Assembly: GCF_013812825.1 (NCBI RefSeq)
Contig: NZ_JACCSU010000060.1
Location: 1 to 61,651, forward strand
Origin: Sphingomonas sp.
GTDB lineage: Bacteria; Pseudomonadota; Alphaproteobacteria; Sphingomonadales; Sphingomonadaceae
Direction: 5' to 3'
DNA length: 61,651 bases
Below the pieces are notes generated by a model. The model was not told the origin of the DNA. It saw nothing but the letters and a program-made list of their open reading frames with translations, and ran no database searches. Below are positions 7,830 through 16,935 of this stretch, piece after piece (positions within the stretch are counted from its first letter, which is position 1; every line of letters begins with the position of its first letter). Position numbers and translations under genes: made by a program.

Positions 7830-8792
7830 ATGGACCTGTACCAGAGGCTCGGGATCAAGCGCGGCGCGAGCGATGAGGAGGTCAAGAAGGCCTATCGCAG
7901 CCTCGCCAAGCAGCTTCATCCCGACCGCAACAAGGACAATCCCAACGCCGCCAAGCGCTTCGGGGAGATCACCCAGGCGTACGATTTGCTATCCGACAAG
8001 GACAAGCGCGCCCGCTACGACCGCGGCGAGATCGACGAAGAGGGCAACCCGAAGATGCCGTTCGGCGCCGGCTTCGGCGGCTATTCGCCCCGCCCGGGCG
8101 CGGGCGCACGGCCCGGGCAGCCCGGCTTCGAGGGCTTCCCGGGGGGCTTCGAGGCGGGCGGGACGGCCGATCTCAGCGACCTGTTCGAGGGCCTGTTCGG
8201 CGCGGCCAGCGCGGCGCGCGGGCGAAAGCAGGGCGCTCCAGGCGGCTTTCGCGCTCGCAGCCGCGGTCCGCAAAAGGGCGCCGACGTCGCCTACCGGCTC
8301 ACGGTGCCGTTCGTGGACGCCGCGACGCTCGCTGCGCAGCGCATCACCCTGGCCGACGGCAAGACCATTGACCTGAAGCTGCCCAAAGGGCTCGAGGACG
8401 GAACCCGAATCCGCTTGTCGGGCAAGGGCCAGCCGGGACCCGGCGGCACCGGCGATGGCATCGTCACCATCCAGGTCGCGCCGCACCCATTCTACACTCG
8501 CGAGGGCAACCACATCCGCCTCCACCTGCCGGTCACCTTGAAGGAGGCGGTGCTGGGCGCCAAGGTCAAGGTGCCGACGCCTGACGGGCCGGTGATGCTG
8601 ACCATCCCCAGAGGTACCAGCTCGGGCAAGGTGCTGCGCCTCAAGGGCCGCGGCTTCACCGACAAGTCCGGCAAGCGCGGCGACCAGCTGGTCACGGTGG
8701 AGGTCGACTTGCCGGCCGCCGATTGCGAGCTCGAGGCGTTCGCCGAGCGATGGAAAGGCGGCGGCAACCCCCGCGCGCCGCTCGGGGTTTAA
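7830..8792 (+). CDS. DnaJ-class co-chaperone (CbpA-like, no zinc finger)
   Basis: The 320-residue protein has an N-terminal J domain (residues 1-65) with the HPD tripeptide at residues 30-32. A Gly/Phe/Pro-rich linker (about 75-140) and two C-terminal substrate-binding beta-domains follow, ending near residue 310. The zinc-finger cysteines of true DnaJ are absent, which fits the CbpA type. It should stimulate DnaK ATPase and deliver clients. The start at 7830 is chosen because the J domain begins there; the longer open frame upstream has no family similarity. Confidence 0.92.
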   Translation: MDLYQRLGIKRGASDEEVKKAYRSLAKQLHPDRNKDNPNAAKRFGEITQAYDLLSDKDKRARYDRGEIDEEGNPKMPFGAGFGGYSPRPGAGARPGQPGFEGFPGGFEAGGTADLSDLFEGLFGAASAARGRKQGAPGGFRARSRGPQKGADVAYRLTVPFVDAATLAAQRITLADGKTIDLKLPKGLEDGTRIRLSGKGQPGPGGTGDGIVTIQVAPHPFYTREGNHIRLHLPVTLKEAVLGAKVKVPTPDGPVMLTIPRGTSSGKVLRLKGRGFTDKSGKRGDQLVTVEVDLPAADCELEAFAERWKGGGNPRAPLGV

Positions 8793-8804
8793 TCCGGCCG
8801 GACC

Positions 8805-9839
8805 ATGAAAGAGCTCTCGCCCCAGTCACCGGAAGCCCGGCGCAAGCGCCTTGCGAGGATGGAAGCGGCGTTCGGCCACGAAGTGGTCGAGAAGCTGAAG
8901 CCGCGCCACCACGCGTGGGAAGTGCTGAAACGCGTTTCGATCGGCGTCTATAACGACGGCTTCATCCACGCCGGCAATCTCGCCTTCCTCGCGCTTCTGG
9001 CGCTGTTCCCCTTCTTCATCCTGGCCGCGGCGATCGCCAGCATCCTCGGCCAGACCGAGAGCGGAGCAATGACCGTGGCGACGGTCTTGAGCCAGCTCCC
9101 GCCCGAAGTCGCCAGAACCCTTCGAGCGCCGGTCGATGAAGTCCTGACCTCACGCACCGGGCCGCTGCTGTGGCTCGGCGGGATCGTCGGCGCGTGGACC
9201 GCGGCGAGCTTCATCGAAACCATCCGCGACATTTTGCGCCGCGCCTACGGAGTCGCTTACTCCGCCCCGTTTTGGGAGTACCGCCTCGGCTCGATCGGCA
9301 TGATCTTCATCGCGGTGCTGCTGCTGATGTTCACTTTCGCGCTCAGCGTGATGCTCAGTTCGGTCCAGCACGCGATCGATGCCTGGGTGCCCTTCGCCGA
9401 GGACGTGGTGTCGACGCTCGCGATCTACCGGGTCGTTCCGGCGATCGCTTTGTTCGGCACCATCTACGCACTGTTCTACGCGTTGACCCCATCGCGTTAC
9501 CGCAAGAGCGACTGCCGCAAGTGGCCGGGCGCCCTGCTGATCACCATCTGGTGGCTGGTGACCGTCGAGCTTCTGCCCGAGACCATCAGCCTCATCGGCG
9601 GCTACAGCCTGACCTACGGCAGCCTCGCCAGCGTGATGATCGTGCTGATGTTCTTTTTCATCATCGGCCTGGGAGTTGTCGCCGGGGCCGAATTGAACGC
9701 GGCGCTGGCGGAAGTGCGGCCGACGGCGCTAAAGGGCGAGGTCTACAGCGGCCCGTTCAAGGACGAGCTCGAGGTGGAGGAGCCCGAGCCCGGGGAAGAC
9801 GTGCCGGCCGAGCTCGAGACAGGGGGGCCACAGCTTTGA
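8805..9839 (+). CDS. YihY/BrkB (UPF0761) family inner membrane protein
   Basis: This is a 344-residue protein with about six membrane helices. It has the family signatures NDGFIHAGNLAFLALLALFPFF (broken by helix 1), the GGIVGAWTAASFIETIRDIL stretch and YGSLASVMIVLMFFFIIGLG near the end, then an acidic C-terminal tail (EVEEPEPGEDVPAELE). The family was once called RNase BN, but that assignment was withdrawn and the function is unknown. It begins 12 bases after the DnaJ-like gene, and its stop overlaps the TTG start of fabI, so the three are probably one transcript. Confidence 0.88.
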   Translation: MKELSPQSPEARRKRLARMEAAFGHEVVEKLKPRHHAWEVLKRVSIGVYNDGFIHAGNLAFLALLALFPFFILAAAIASILGQTESGAMTVATVLSQLPPEVARTLRAPVDEVLTSRTGPLLWLGGIVGAWTAASFIETIRDILRRAYGVAYSAPFWEYRLGSIGMIFIAVLLLMFTFALSVMLSSVQHAIDAWVPFAEDVVSTLAIYRVVPAIALFGTIYALFYALTPSRYRKSDCRKWPGALLITIWWLVTVELLPETISLIGGYSLTYGSLASVMIVLMFFFIIGLGVVAGAELNAALAEVRPTALKGEVYSGPFKDELEVEEPEPGEDVPAELETGGPQL

Positions 9840-10651
9840 CCAAGGCTTCAGGCGGAATCATGCAGGGCAAGCGCGGGCTCATCATGGGCCTCGCCAACGA
9901 CCGATCGCTCGCATGGGGGATCGCCAAGGCGCTTGGCGAGCATGGCGCCGAGCTTGCTTTCTCGTATCAAGGCGAAACGCTCGAGAAGCGGGTGCGGCCG
10001 CTCGCCGAGCAGCTGGGCTCCGACCTTTTGATCGACTGCGACGTCAGCAGCATGGAGGCGCTCGACAAGGCTTTCGCGCAGTTGAAGGAGCGCTGGGACC
10101 GGCTCGACTTCCTGGTCCACGCGATCGGCTTTTCCGACAAGAACGAGCTGCGCGGCAAGTTCGTCGACACCAGCCTCGACAACTTCCTGATGACCATGAA
10201 CATCTCGGTCTACAGCTTCGTTGCGGTCGCCCAGCGCGCGCGGGCGATGATGGAGCGCGGCGGATCGATGCTGACTCTCACCTATTATGGCGCCGAGAAG
10301 GTCATCCCGCACTACAACGTGATGGGCGTCGCCAAGGCCGCGCTCGAAGCCAGCGTCCGATATATGGCGGAGGACTTCGGGCCTGAAGGTATCCGCGTCA
10401 ACGCCGTGTCGGCCGGGCCGATCAAGACGCTTGCCGCAAGCGGCATCGGTGACTTCCGCTACATCATGAAGTGGAACGAATATAATTCGCCGCTACGCCG
10501 CAACGTGACGATCGAGGACGTCGGCGGCGCCGCGCTCTATCTGCTGTCCGACCTCGCCAGCGGAGTCACCGGCGAAATCCACCACGTCGACGCCGGCTAC
10601 CATGTCGTCGGGATGAAAGCCGAGGACGCGCCGGATATCGCCACGGTGTGA
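9836..10651 (+). CDS. fabI: Enoyl-[acyl-carrier-protein] reductase FabI
   Basis: FabI reduces the enoyl-ACP double bond in the last step of fatty acid elongation, using NADH. The glycine-rich cofactor loop begins at GKRGLIMGLANDRSLAWGIA. The catalytic pair is in the HYNVMGVAKAALE stretch (Tyr-x6-Lys; Tyr152 and Lys159 counted from the internal ATG). The C-terminal SDLASGVTGEIHHVDAGYH is typical. A TTG at 9836, overlapping the upstream stop and 7 bases after AGGGGGGCC, gives 271 residues. An ATG at 9860 gives 263 residues and is also possible. Confidence 0.96.
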   Translation: MTKASGGIMQGKRGLIMGLANDRSLAWGIAKALGEHGAELAFSYQGETLEKRVRPLAEQLGSDLLIDCDVSSMEALDKAFAQLKERWDRLDFLVHAIGFSDKNELRGKFVDTSLDNFLMTMNISVYSFVAVAQRARAMMERGGSMLTLTYYGAEKVIPHYNVMGVAKAALEASVRYMAEDFGPEGIRVNAVSAGPIKTLAASGIGDFRYIMKWNEYNSPLRRNVTIEDVGGAALYLLSDLASGVTGEIHHVDAGYHVVGMKAEDAPDIATV

Positions 10652-10657
10652 GCCGCG

Positions 10658-10936
10658 GTGGCTGAGATCATCGGCCGCAAGGTCCGCGTCTATGGCCGGG
10701 TCCAGGGCGTGTTCTTCCGCCAGTGGACGGTCAAGGAGGCGAGTGCGCTGGGCGTCAACGGCTGGGTCCACAACGCGCGCGACGGCTCGGTCGAGGCGCA
10801 CCTCGCCGGCGAGGAAAGCGCGGTCGCGAAGCTGATCGAGCACATGCGCCGCGGCTCGCCGCAAGCCCGCGTCGATGATCTCACCGTCGAGACTGTCGAG
10901 CCCGAAACCGTCGAGGGTTTCTCGGTCCGCCTCTAA
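10658..10936 (+). CDS. acyP: Acylphosphatase
   Basis: This small 92-residue enzyme hydrolyses acyl phosphates such as acetyl phosphate. The signature [12 protein letters not shown] contains the phosphate-binding Arg21, and [12 protein letters not shown] contains the catalytic Asn39. The predicted start is GTG at 10658, 6 bases after fabI. The stop overlaps the 3' end of purA by 4 bases on the opposite strand. Confidence 0.95.
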   Translation: MAEIIGRKVRVYGRVQGVFFRQWTVKEASALGVNGWVHNARDGSVEAHLAGEESAVAKLIEHMRRGSPQARVDDLTVETVEPETVEGFSVRL

Positions 10937-12222
10937 CCCGCGAACGGGTCGCGCACCAGGATCGTGTCGTCGCGCTCGGGGCTGGTCGAGACCAGCGCCA
11001 CCGGGCAGCGGATCAGCTCCTCGATCCGGCGCACATATTTGATCGCGCGAGCCGGCAGGTCGGCCCAGCTGCGCGCCCCGCGAGTCGATCCCGGCCAGCC
11101 TTCGATCTCCTCGTAGAGCGGTTCGACCCGGTCCTGGTCGAAGGCGTGCGGCGGCAGATAATCATACGCCTGCCCGCCGATCCGGTAGCCAGTGCAGATC
11201 CGCACCGTCTCGAACCCGTCGAGCACGTCGAGCTTGGTCAGTGCGACACCGGTCACTCCCGACACCGCGACCGCCTGGCGGACCAGCACCGCGTCGAACC
11301 AGCCGCAGCGCCGCCGGCGGCCGGTCACCGTCCCGAACTCGTGGCCGCGCTCGCCCAGCCTTTGCCCGGTCTCGTCGCCGAGCTCGGTCGGGAACGGCCC
11401 CGATCCGACCCGCGTCGTGTAGGCCTTGACGATGCCGAGCACGAAGCCGGCCGCCGACGGACCGATGCCGCTGCCCGACCCGGTGGTGCCGGCGACGGTG
11501 TTGGACGAGGTGACGAACGGGTAGGTGCCGTGGTCGACGTCGAGCAGTACGCCTTGGGCGCCCTCGAACAAGATCCGCCGGCCGCGGCGCAGCGCCTCGT
11601 CGAGGTCGCGCCACACCGGCCGAGCGAAGGGCAGCACGAAATCGGCAATCGCGGACAAGTCGGAGCGCAGCCGCTCGCGGTCGACCGGTGGCTCCTTGAA
11701 CCCGGCTCGAAGCGCGTCGTGGTGCGCGCAGAGCCGATCGAGCAGCGGATCGAGCTGCGACAAATGCCCGAGATCGCAGACCCTGATCGCACGGCGCCCG
11801 ACCTTGTCCTCGTAGGCCGGGCCGATCCCGCGCCGGGTGGTGCCGATCTTGCCGGCGCCCGACGCATCCTCGCGAAGCGCGTCGAGATCGCGGTGGATCG
11901 GCAGGATCAGCGGGCAGGTTTCGGCGATCATCAGCACGTCCGGGGTCACCGCGACGCCCTGTTCGGCGACGCGCTCGACCTCGGCCTTCAGCGCCCACGG
12001 GTCGAGCACCACCCCGTTGCCGATCACCGACGGGGTGCCGCGGACGATTCCGGACGGCAGCAGCGACAATTTGTAGGTCTGGCTGCCGACCACCAGCGTG
12101 TGGCCGGCGTTGTGGCCGCCCTGGAATCGCACCACCATGTCGGCGCGGCTGGCCAGCCAGTCGACGATCTTGCCCTTGCCTTCGTCGCCCCACTGCGCGC
12201 CGATGACGGTGACGTTGCCCAA
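10933..12222 (-). CDS. purA: Adenylosuccinate synthetase
   Basis: PurA joins IMP and aspartate with GTP, the first committed step to AMP. The 429-residue protein has the P-loop-like GDEGKGK (residues 12-18), the catalytic [27 protein letters not shown], the base-recognition [10 protein letters not shown] and C-terminal [10 protein letters not shown]. The frame begins with TTG at 12222, preceded by GGGGAA about 8 bases upstream; no better ATG is available. It is the last gene of a minus-strand run serC-serA-DUF1801-purA. Confidence 0.97.
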   Translation of the reverse strand: MGNVTVIGAQWGDEGKGKIVDWLASRADMVVRFQGGHNAGHTLVVGSQTYKLSLLPSGIVRGTPSVIGNGVVLDPWALKAEVERVAEQGVAVTPDVLMIAETCPLILPIHRDLDALREDASGAGKIGTTRRGIGPAYEDKVGRRAIRVCDLGHLSQLDPLLDRLCAHHDALRAGFKEPPVDRERLRSDLSAIADFVLPFARPVWRDLDEALRRGRRILFEGAQGVLLDVDHGTYPFVTSSNTVAGTTGSGSGIGPSAAGFVLGIVKAYTTRVGSGPFPTELGDETGQRLGERGHEFGTVTGRRRRCGWFDAVLVRQAVAVSGVTGVALTKLDVLDGFETVRICTGYRIGGQAYDYLPPHAFDQDRVEPLYEEIEGWPGSTRGARSWADLPARAIKYVRRIEELIRCPVALVSTSPERDDTILVRDPFAG

Positions 12223-12294
12223 GTGAATTCCCCGTTGAGGAGCGGCCCCGCGCGCTCCTACGGGCCGGCCGGCGATGCGTCTAGGCCGCCGCCT

Positions 12295-12711
12295 TCACCC
12301 GCGGGTGCGGGACGCGTTCAGCGACACGGCTTGGCGAACCAGATCCTTCAAGGCGCCCTCGTCGATGGCATCGCCCTCGCGGAGATCGATTGCCCGCCGG
12401 GTGTTGCCTTCAAGGCTCGAGTTGAACAGGCCCGACGGATCGTCGAGCGCCGCTCCGTTCGCGAAGGTCAGCTTGACCTTGTCCTTGTAAGTCTCGCCGG
12501 TGCAGATGATCCCGCCGTTCGACCACACCGGCACGCCCGATGGATTCGACGGCTTGCGCCATTTCAATTCCTCCACCGCCTCGGGGTCTGCCTGTTTGAT
12601 CAGCGCGCGCAGCCGCGTCAGCATCGCGCCCCGCCAGCCGCCGACCTGCGCGATCTTTTCGTCGATTATCTCGGACGCGGATTGTTCGGCGTCGGGGCTG
12701 CTTGGACTCAT
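12295..12711 (-). CDS. DUF1801 (YdhG-like) domain protein
   Basis: The protein has 138 residues. The DUF1801 fold is seen in EELKWRKPSNPSGVPVWSNGG, ICTGETYKDKVKLTFANGAA and DPSGLFNSSLEGNTRRAIDL. Members are small cytosolic alpha/beta proteins related to the frataxin-like YdhG group. Some bind iron or are linked to stress, but no defined reaction is known. The start at 12711 lies 23 bases after the serA stop codon. Confidence 0.85.
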   Translation of the reverse strand: MSPSSPDAEQSASEIIDEKIAQVGGWRGAMLTRLRALIKQADPEAVEELKWRKPSNPSGVPVWSNGGIICTGETYKDKVKLTFANGAALDDPSGLFNSSLEGNTRRAIDLREGDAIDEGALKDLVRQAVSLNASRTRG

Positions 12712-12734
12712 GGCGTTTCCTCGTCGGCTAGGCA

Positions 12735-14324
12735 TTAGAAGCTCAGCGGCACCACCTGCAGCACTCCCGGGAGCCGCGCCAGCTCGTCGGCGAGCTTCGG
12801 TCCGATCGGATCGTCGACCGCGACCAGTGCCACCGCCTCGCCGCCCGCCGCCCGCCGGCCGAGGTTGAAGGTGGCGATGTTGACTTGGTGCCGGCCGAGG
12901 GCGGTGCCGAGCGCGCCGATGAAGCCGGGCGCATCCGAGTTGACGATGTAGATCATCTGCCCGGCAAGCTCGGCCTCGACCTGGATTCCGAAGATATCGA
13001 CCAGCCGCGGCGCTCGATTGCCGAACAATGTTCCAGCGACCCGCCGCTCGCCATGATCGGTGCCGACCGTGACCGCCAGAAGCGTGTGATAATCGCCTTC
13101 GCGGTCGTGGCGGATTTCGCGCACGTCCAGCCCGCGTTCCTTGGCCAAATACGGCGCGTTGACCATGTTCACCGTGTCCGAATAGGTGCCCATCAGTCCG
13201 GCCAGGACCGCGCCCGTGATCGGCTTGATGTTGAGCTCCGCGGCCGCGCCTTCGACCTCGACGTCGACCGACCGGACCTCGGTGCCCACCACCTGGCCGA
13301 CCAGCCGCCCGAGCTTTTCGGCCAGCGCCATGTAGGGCTTCAGGCGCGGCGCTTCCTCGGCCGACAGCGAGGGCATGTTGACCGCGTTGGTGATCCCGCC
13401 GAGCAGCAGGTAGTCGCTCATCTGCTCGGCGATCTGGATCGCGACATTGACCTGCGCCTCGCTGGTCGACGCGCCGAGATGGGGCGTGCAGATCAGGCCC
13501 GGGGTGCCGAACAGGTCATTGTCTTTGGCCGGCTCCTGCGAAAAGACGTCGAGCGCGGCACCGGCCACATGGCCGCGCTCGAGCGCTTCTTTCAACGCCG
13601 CCTCGTCGATCAGCCCGCCGCGCGCGCAATTGACGATCCGCACCCCCGGCTTGGCCTTGGCCAGGGCCCCGCGGCTGAGGATTCCGCGGGTCTGGTCGGT
13701 GAGCGGCGTGTGCAGCGAAATGAAGTCGGCGCGCGCCAGCAGCTCGTCCAGCTCGACCTTCTCGACGCCCAGGTCGACCGCCCGTTCGGGACTGAGGAAC
13801 GGGTCGTAGGCGACGACCTTCATCTTCAGCCCCTGGGCGCGGTCGGCGACGATCGAGCCGATGTTGCCGCAGCCGATCAGGCCGAGTGTCTTGCCGGACA
13901 GCTCGATGCCCATGAAGCGGTTCTTTTCCCAGCGCCCGGCCTGGGTCGAGGCATCCGCGGCCGGAATCTCGCGAGCGAGCGCGAACAGCATCGCGATCGC
14001 GTGCTCGGCGGTGGTGATCGAGTTTCCGAACGGCGTGTTCATGACGACGATCCCGCGCGCCGAGGCGGCGGGCACGTCGATCGTGTCGACGCCGATCCCG
14101 GCCCGCCCGATTACCTTGAGGCGAGGCAAAGCGGCATCGAGGACCGCCGCGGTGACTCGAGTCGAGCTGCGCACCGCCAGGCCATCATAGCCGCCGATGA
14201 TCGTCGTCAGCTCGTCGGCGGACAGGCCCGGCTTCTCGTCGACCTCGATCCCGCGCTCGCGGAAGATGGCCGCCGCGCGCGGATCCATCGCATCGGCGAT
14301 CAGGACTCGCACCAGGTCGCTCAT
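12735..14324 (-). CDS. serA: D-3-phosphoglycerate dehydrogenase (long, ACT-containing form)
   Basis: SerA oxidises 3-phosphoglycerate with NAD to start serine synthesis. The 529-residue protein has an N-terminal substrate domain (DAMDPRAAAIF), an NAD domain with GLIGCGNIGS, catalytic NCARGGLIDE and HLGAST, an intervening domain (about residues 315-450) and a C-terminal ACT domain (YIVNSDAPGFIGALGTALG) that usually mediates serine feedback. The start at 14324 overlaps the serC stop by 4 bases, so the pair is coupled. Serine is a substrate of the serine palmitoyltransferase encoded at 26905-28107. Confidence 0.96.
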   Translation of the reverse strand: MSDLVRVLIADAMDPRAAAIFRERGIEVDEKPGLSADELTTIIGGYDGLAVRSSTRVTAAVLDAALPRLKVIGRAGIGVDTIDVPAASARGIVVMNTPFGNSITTAEHAIAMLFALAREIPAADASTQAGRWEKNRFMGIELSGKTLGLIGCGNIGSIVADRAQGLKMKVVAYDPFLSPERAVDLGVEKVELDELLARADFISLHTPLTDQTRGILSRGALAKAKPGVRIVNCARGGLIDEAALKEALERGHVAGAALDVFSQEPAKDNDLFGTPGLICTPHLGASTSEAQVNVAIQIAEQMSDYLLLGGITNAVNMPSLSAEEAPRLKPYMALAEKLGRLVGQVVGTEVRSVDVEVEGAAAELNIKPITGAVLAGLMGTYSDTVNMVNAPYLAKERGLDVREIRHDREGDYHTLLAVTVGTDHGERRVAGTLFGNRAPRLVDIFGIQVEAELAGQMIYIVNSDAPGFIGALGTALGRHQVNIATFNLGRRAAGGEAVALVAVDDPIGPKLADELARLPGVLQVVPLSF

Positions 14325-15472
14325 CGGCTTTGCTCCCCGCGTTCGGTCTGCGCAAAGGCCCAGTCGAGCCACGGACCGAGGGTCTCGATATCGCCAGTGT
14401 CGACCGTCGCCCCGCACCAGATGCGCAGTCCGGCCGGGGCATCGCGGTAGGCGCCGACGTCCAACGCCGCTTGCTCCTCCTCGAGCAGTTTCACCATCGC
14501 CTTTTGCCGTGCCGCGTTCGCGCCGGCATTGGAGCGGTCGGCGAACTGCAGGCAAACCGAACTGTTGGAGCGGATGTTCGGCGAAGCGGCGAGATGCTCG
14601 ATCCAGTCGGTCCGCTGCACCCAGCGGTCGAGCGCCGCGGCGTTGGCGTCGGCGCGGGCGATGAGTCTCGACAGGCCGCCGACGCGCTCGGCCCAGTCGA
14701 GCGCGAACAGCCAGTCCTCGACCGCCAGCATCGAGGGCGTGTTGATCGTCTCGCCGCGGAAGATGCCGTCGATCAGTTGGCCGCTTTTGGTCAGCCGGAA
14801 GATTTTCGGCAGCGGCCGCGCCGCCGGCTCGCTCTCGAGCCGCTCGACCGCCCGCGGCGACAGGACGAGCATCCCGTGCCCGGCCTCGCCGCCGAGCGCC
14901 TTTTGCCAGCTGAACGTGCCGACATCGATCTTCGGCCAGTCGAGATGCTGCGCGAACGCCGCCGAGGTCGCGTCGCAGATCGTCAGGCCGGTGCGGCCGG
15001 GCGCGATCCAGTCCGCGTCCGGCACTCGAACGCCGCTGGTCGTGCCGTTCCAGGTGAAGACGATGTCGCTCGTCGGATCGATGCCGCCGAGGTCGGGGAG
15101 CTCACCATAATCGGCGGTTCGGACGTCGGCGTCGAGCTTGAGCTGCCTGACCACGTCCGTGACCCATCCGGCGCCGAAGCTTTCCCAGGCGAGCATGGTG
15201 ACCGGGTGCGTGCCGAGAAGCGACCACAGGGCCAGCTCCATCGCCCCGGTGTCCGACGCGGGAACGATCCCCAGGCGATAATCGGCGGGAAGGCCGAGCA
15301 GGGCGTGGGTTCGATCGATCGCCTGCTGCAATCGCGACTTGCCGATGGCCGAGCGGTGCGAGCGGCCGAGCGAGCGAGTATCGAGAAGCGCCGCCGACCA
15401 GCCGGGCGGCTTGGCGCAGGGCCCCGAGGAAAAGAAGGGGCGCGCCGGCAAGGCGGCGGGACGGTCAACCAA
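14321..15472 (-). CDS. serC: Phosphoserine aminotransferase
   Basis: SerC transfers an amino group from glutamate to 3-phosphohydroxypyruvate. The 383-residue protein belongs to the long alphaproteobacterial subgroup: N-terminal FFSSGPCAKPPGWS, SLGRSHRSAIGK, DATSAAFAQHLDW and the pyridoxal phosphate lysine in FSWQKALGGE. The reading frame starts at TTG (15472), and no in-frame ATG or GTG exists just upstream. A GAGGAG ribosome binding site sits inside a small hairpin directly before it, part of the candidate leader at 15473-15530. Confidence 0.95.
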   Translation of the reverse strand: MVDRPAALPARPFFSSGPCAKPPGWSAALLDTRSLGRSHRSAIGKSRLQQAIDRTHALLGLPADYRLGIVPASDTGAMELALWSLLGTHPVTMLAWESFGAGWVTDVVRQLKLDADVRTADYGELPDLGGIDPTSDIVFTWNGTTSGVRVPDADWIAPGRTGLTICDATSAAFAQHLDWPKIDVGTFSWQKALGGEAGHGMLVLSPRAVERLESEPAARPLPKIFRLTKSGQLIDGIFRGETINTPSMLAVEDWLFALDWAERVGGLSRLIARADANAAALDRWVQRTDWIEHLAASPNIRSNSSVCLQFADRSNAGANAARQKAMVKLLEEEQAALDVGAYRDAPAGLRIWCGATVDTGDIETLGPWLDWAFAQTERGEQSR

Positions 15473-15530
15473 GACACTCTCCTCACAGAGAGCACGCGCC
15501 GCGTTGGGACGGCGTGGCCCGTCGCCCGCC
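15473..15530 (-). ncRNA. Candidate serC leader RNA (structured 5' UTR)
   Basis: Read on the minus strand, two hairpins precede the serC start. The first pairs GGGACGG (15506-15512) with CCGTC plus CC across a one-base bulge (15519-15527). The second pairs CTCTC with GAGAG (15477-15481 and 15488-15492) around a TGTGAG loop, so the GAGGAG ribosome binding site lies half in the loop and half in the stem. A conserved serC leader motif is known in Alphaproteobacteria at exactly this place, upstream of serC-serA. I match position and layout from memory, not by a covariance search. Confidence 0.5.
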
Positions 15531-15854
15531 CTAAGGCATGGTTAGCGAATGGCAAGCCGCCGACACGTCCAAAAAGCGTGAAAGATTCGCCGGTCGCTGG
15601 TGCCGCGAAGGCCGTTTTTGACCAAGATTCCGTTCATTCGACGAGATTAACAACGGTTCATCGCACGGAGCGGACGGTTCATCCCGGCAAGCGGAACATT
15701 CGATTGAATTCGTTAACCCTCTTGGGTCAGGTTCAACCTCGTCATCACGTGGTGGGCAAAACCAGGTGGCGACGGCGGGGCTGGGGAGCTCCTTTTTCGA
15801 TGGAACAGGCGAACGCGCTTCGGCGCGCTCGCGATGGATTTGGAGCGAACCAAG
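15531..15854. promoter_or_regulatory. Intergenic region upstream of the M23 peptidase, with phased repeats
   Basis: About 320 bases between serC and the M23 gene have no convincing gene and are richer in A+T than the flanks. The 10-base word ACGGTTCATC occurs at 15653-15662 and again at 15674-15683, exactly 21 bases (two helical turns) apart. A related CGTTCATTCG lies at 15631-15640. The near-palindrome AGGTTCAACCT is at 15729-15739. These are possible regulator sites for either flanking gene; the regulator is not known. Confidence 0.35.
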
Positions 15855-16898
15855 ATGGCGCAAGTTCTGGCTGCGACACTGCCATTCCTCCGGGATCGCG
15901 ATCTCTTCGTCCACGATGGCACCAAACTTCGCCGCTTCCGCATCTCCGCTTCCATTCAAGCCGTTTTCTTCATCACGCTGATGGCGCTGGTCGCTTGGTC
16001 CGGTTACGCCGCCGCTCAGGTGGTGACCTCCGGTCCGCAGGCCCTGTCGCTGAGCGATGCGACCGAAGCCCGTGCCCGCAAGCTCGAGCAGCGCCAGGCG
16101 CTGATTGAGGCGATCGTCACCGGCCAGGCGATCGACGAGGCCACGGTGGCGGCGGCGACAGCCGGTGGCCATGCGGCCGACAGCGGCCCTCTGGCTCGTG
16201 TCGAGGAAGCGCAGCATGCGCAGGCCGCACTGATCGCTCGTGCTCTCGATGCCCGCTACCAGAATACCGCCGCGGAGCTGAGGAAGCTCGGCGTCGCTCC
16301 ATCCCGCGTCGCTGGCGTTGGCGGTCCGTTCGAGGCGGTCGGCAAGGCCGACCCCACTTTCAAGCAGTTGTTCACGAGCTGGAAGAAGCTCGACACCCTC
16401 CAGGACGGCGCAATTGCCGTTCCGTCCGACAAGCCGGTCAAGACGGCCGCGTTCACCAGCGGCTATGGCGTCCGCTCCGACCCGTTCCAGGGCCGCGCCG
16501 CGATGCACGCCGGAATTGATCTCGCCGGTGCGGTCGGCACCCCAATCTACGCCACGGCCGACGGAGTCATCACCGACGCCGGCTACAACAGCGGCGGCTA
16601 CGGCAACCTCATCAAGATCAATCACGGCCGCGGCATCGAGACCCGCTACGGGCACCTGTCCAAGATGAGCGTTTACCGCGGCCAGCGCGTGCAGCGCGGC
16701 GAGATGATCGGCCGAATGGGCTCGACCGGCCGCTCGACCGGCAGCCACCTGCACTATGAAGTGCGCATCGACGGCCGCGCGGTGAACCCGGTGCCGTTCA
16801 TGAAGTCGACCGACTATCTGGTCGCCATGCGGCGCAACTCCACCGTTGCTCCGATGGACACAGTGGCGCTGGGCGGACCGAGCGGCGGCCGCCGCTAG
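15855..16898 (+). CDS. M23 (LytM-type) peptidoglycan endopeptidase, membrane anchored
   Basis: The protein has 347 residues. A cytoplasmic stretch precedes one membrane anchor at about residues 40-60 (ISASIQAVFFITLMALVAW). A helical, probably coiled-coil, stretch follows (EARARKLEQRQALIEAIV), then the C-terminal M23 domain with zinc ligands in HAGIDLA and SHLHYEV. Such proteins cut peptide cross-links in peptidoglycan or activate amidases during growth and division. The start at 15855 has GGAG 9 bases upstream; an ATG at 15834 is possible. Confidence 0.92.
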   Translation: MAQVLAATLPFLRDRDLFVHDGTKLRRFRISASIQAVFFITLMALVAWSGYAAAQVVTSGPQALSLSDATEARARKLEQRQALIEAIVTGQAIDEATVAAATAGGHAADSGPLARVEEAQHAQAALIARALDARYQNTAAELRKLGVAPSRVAGVGGPFEAVGKADPTFKQLFTSWKKLDTLQDGAIAVPSDKPVKTAAFTSGYGVRSDPFQGRAAMHAGIDLAGAVGTPIYATADGVITDAGYNSGGYGNLIKINHGRGIETRYGHLSKMSVYRGQRVQRGEMIGRMGSTGRSTGSHLHYEVRIDGRAVNPVPFMKSTDYLVAMRRNSTVAPMDTVALGGPSGGRR

Positions 16899-16935
16899 GG
16901 TTGCTGCCGACCCACCCTCTCCCTATCTCGCTCTG

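Noticed and set aside
14330-16108. 592-codon plus-strand open frame opposite serC
   Set aside because: Antisense of serC and the intergenic region, with no recognisable protein features.
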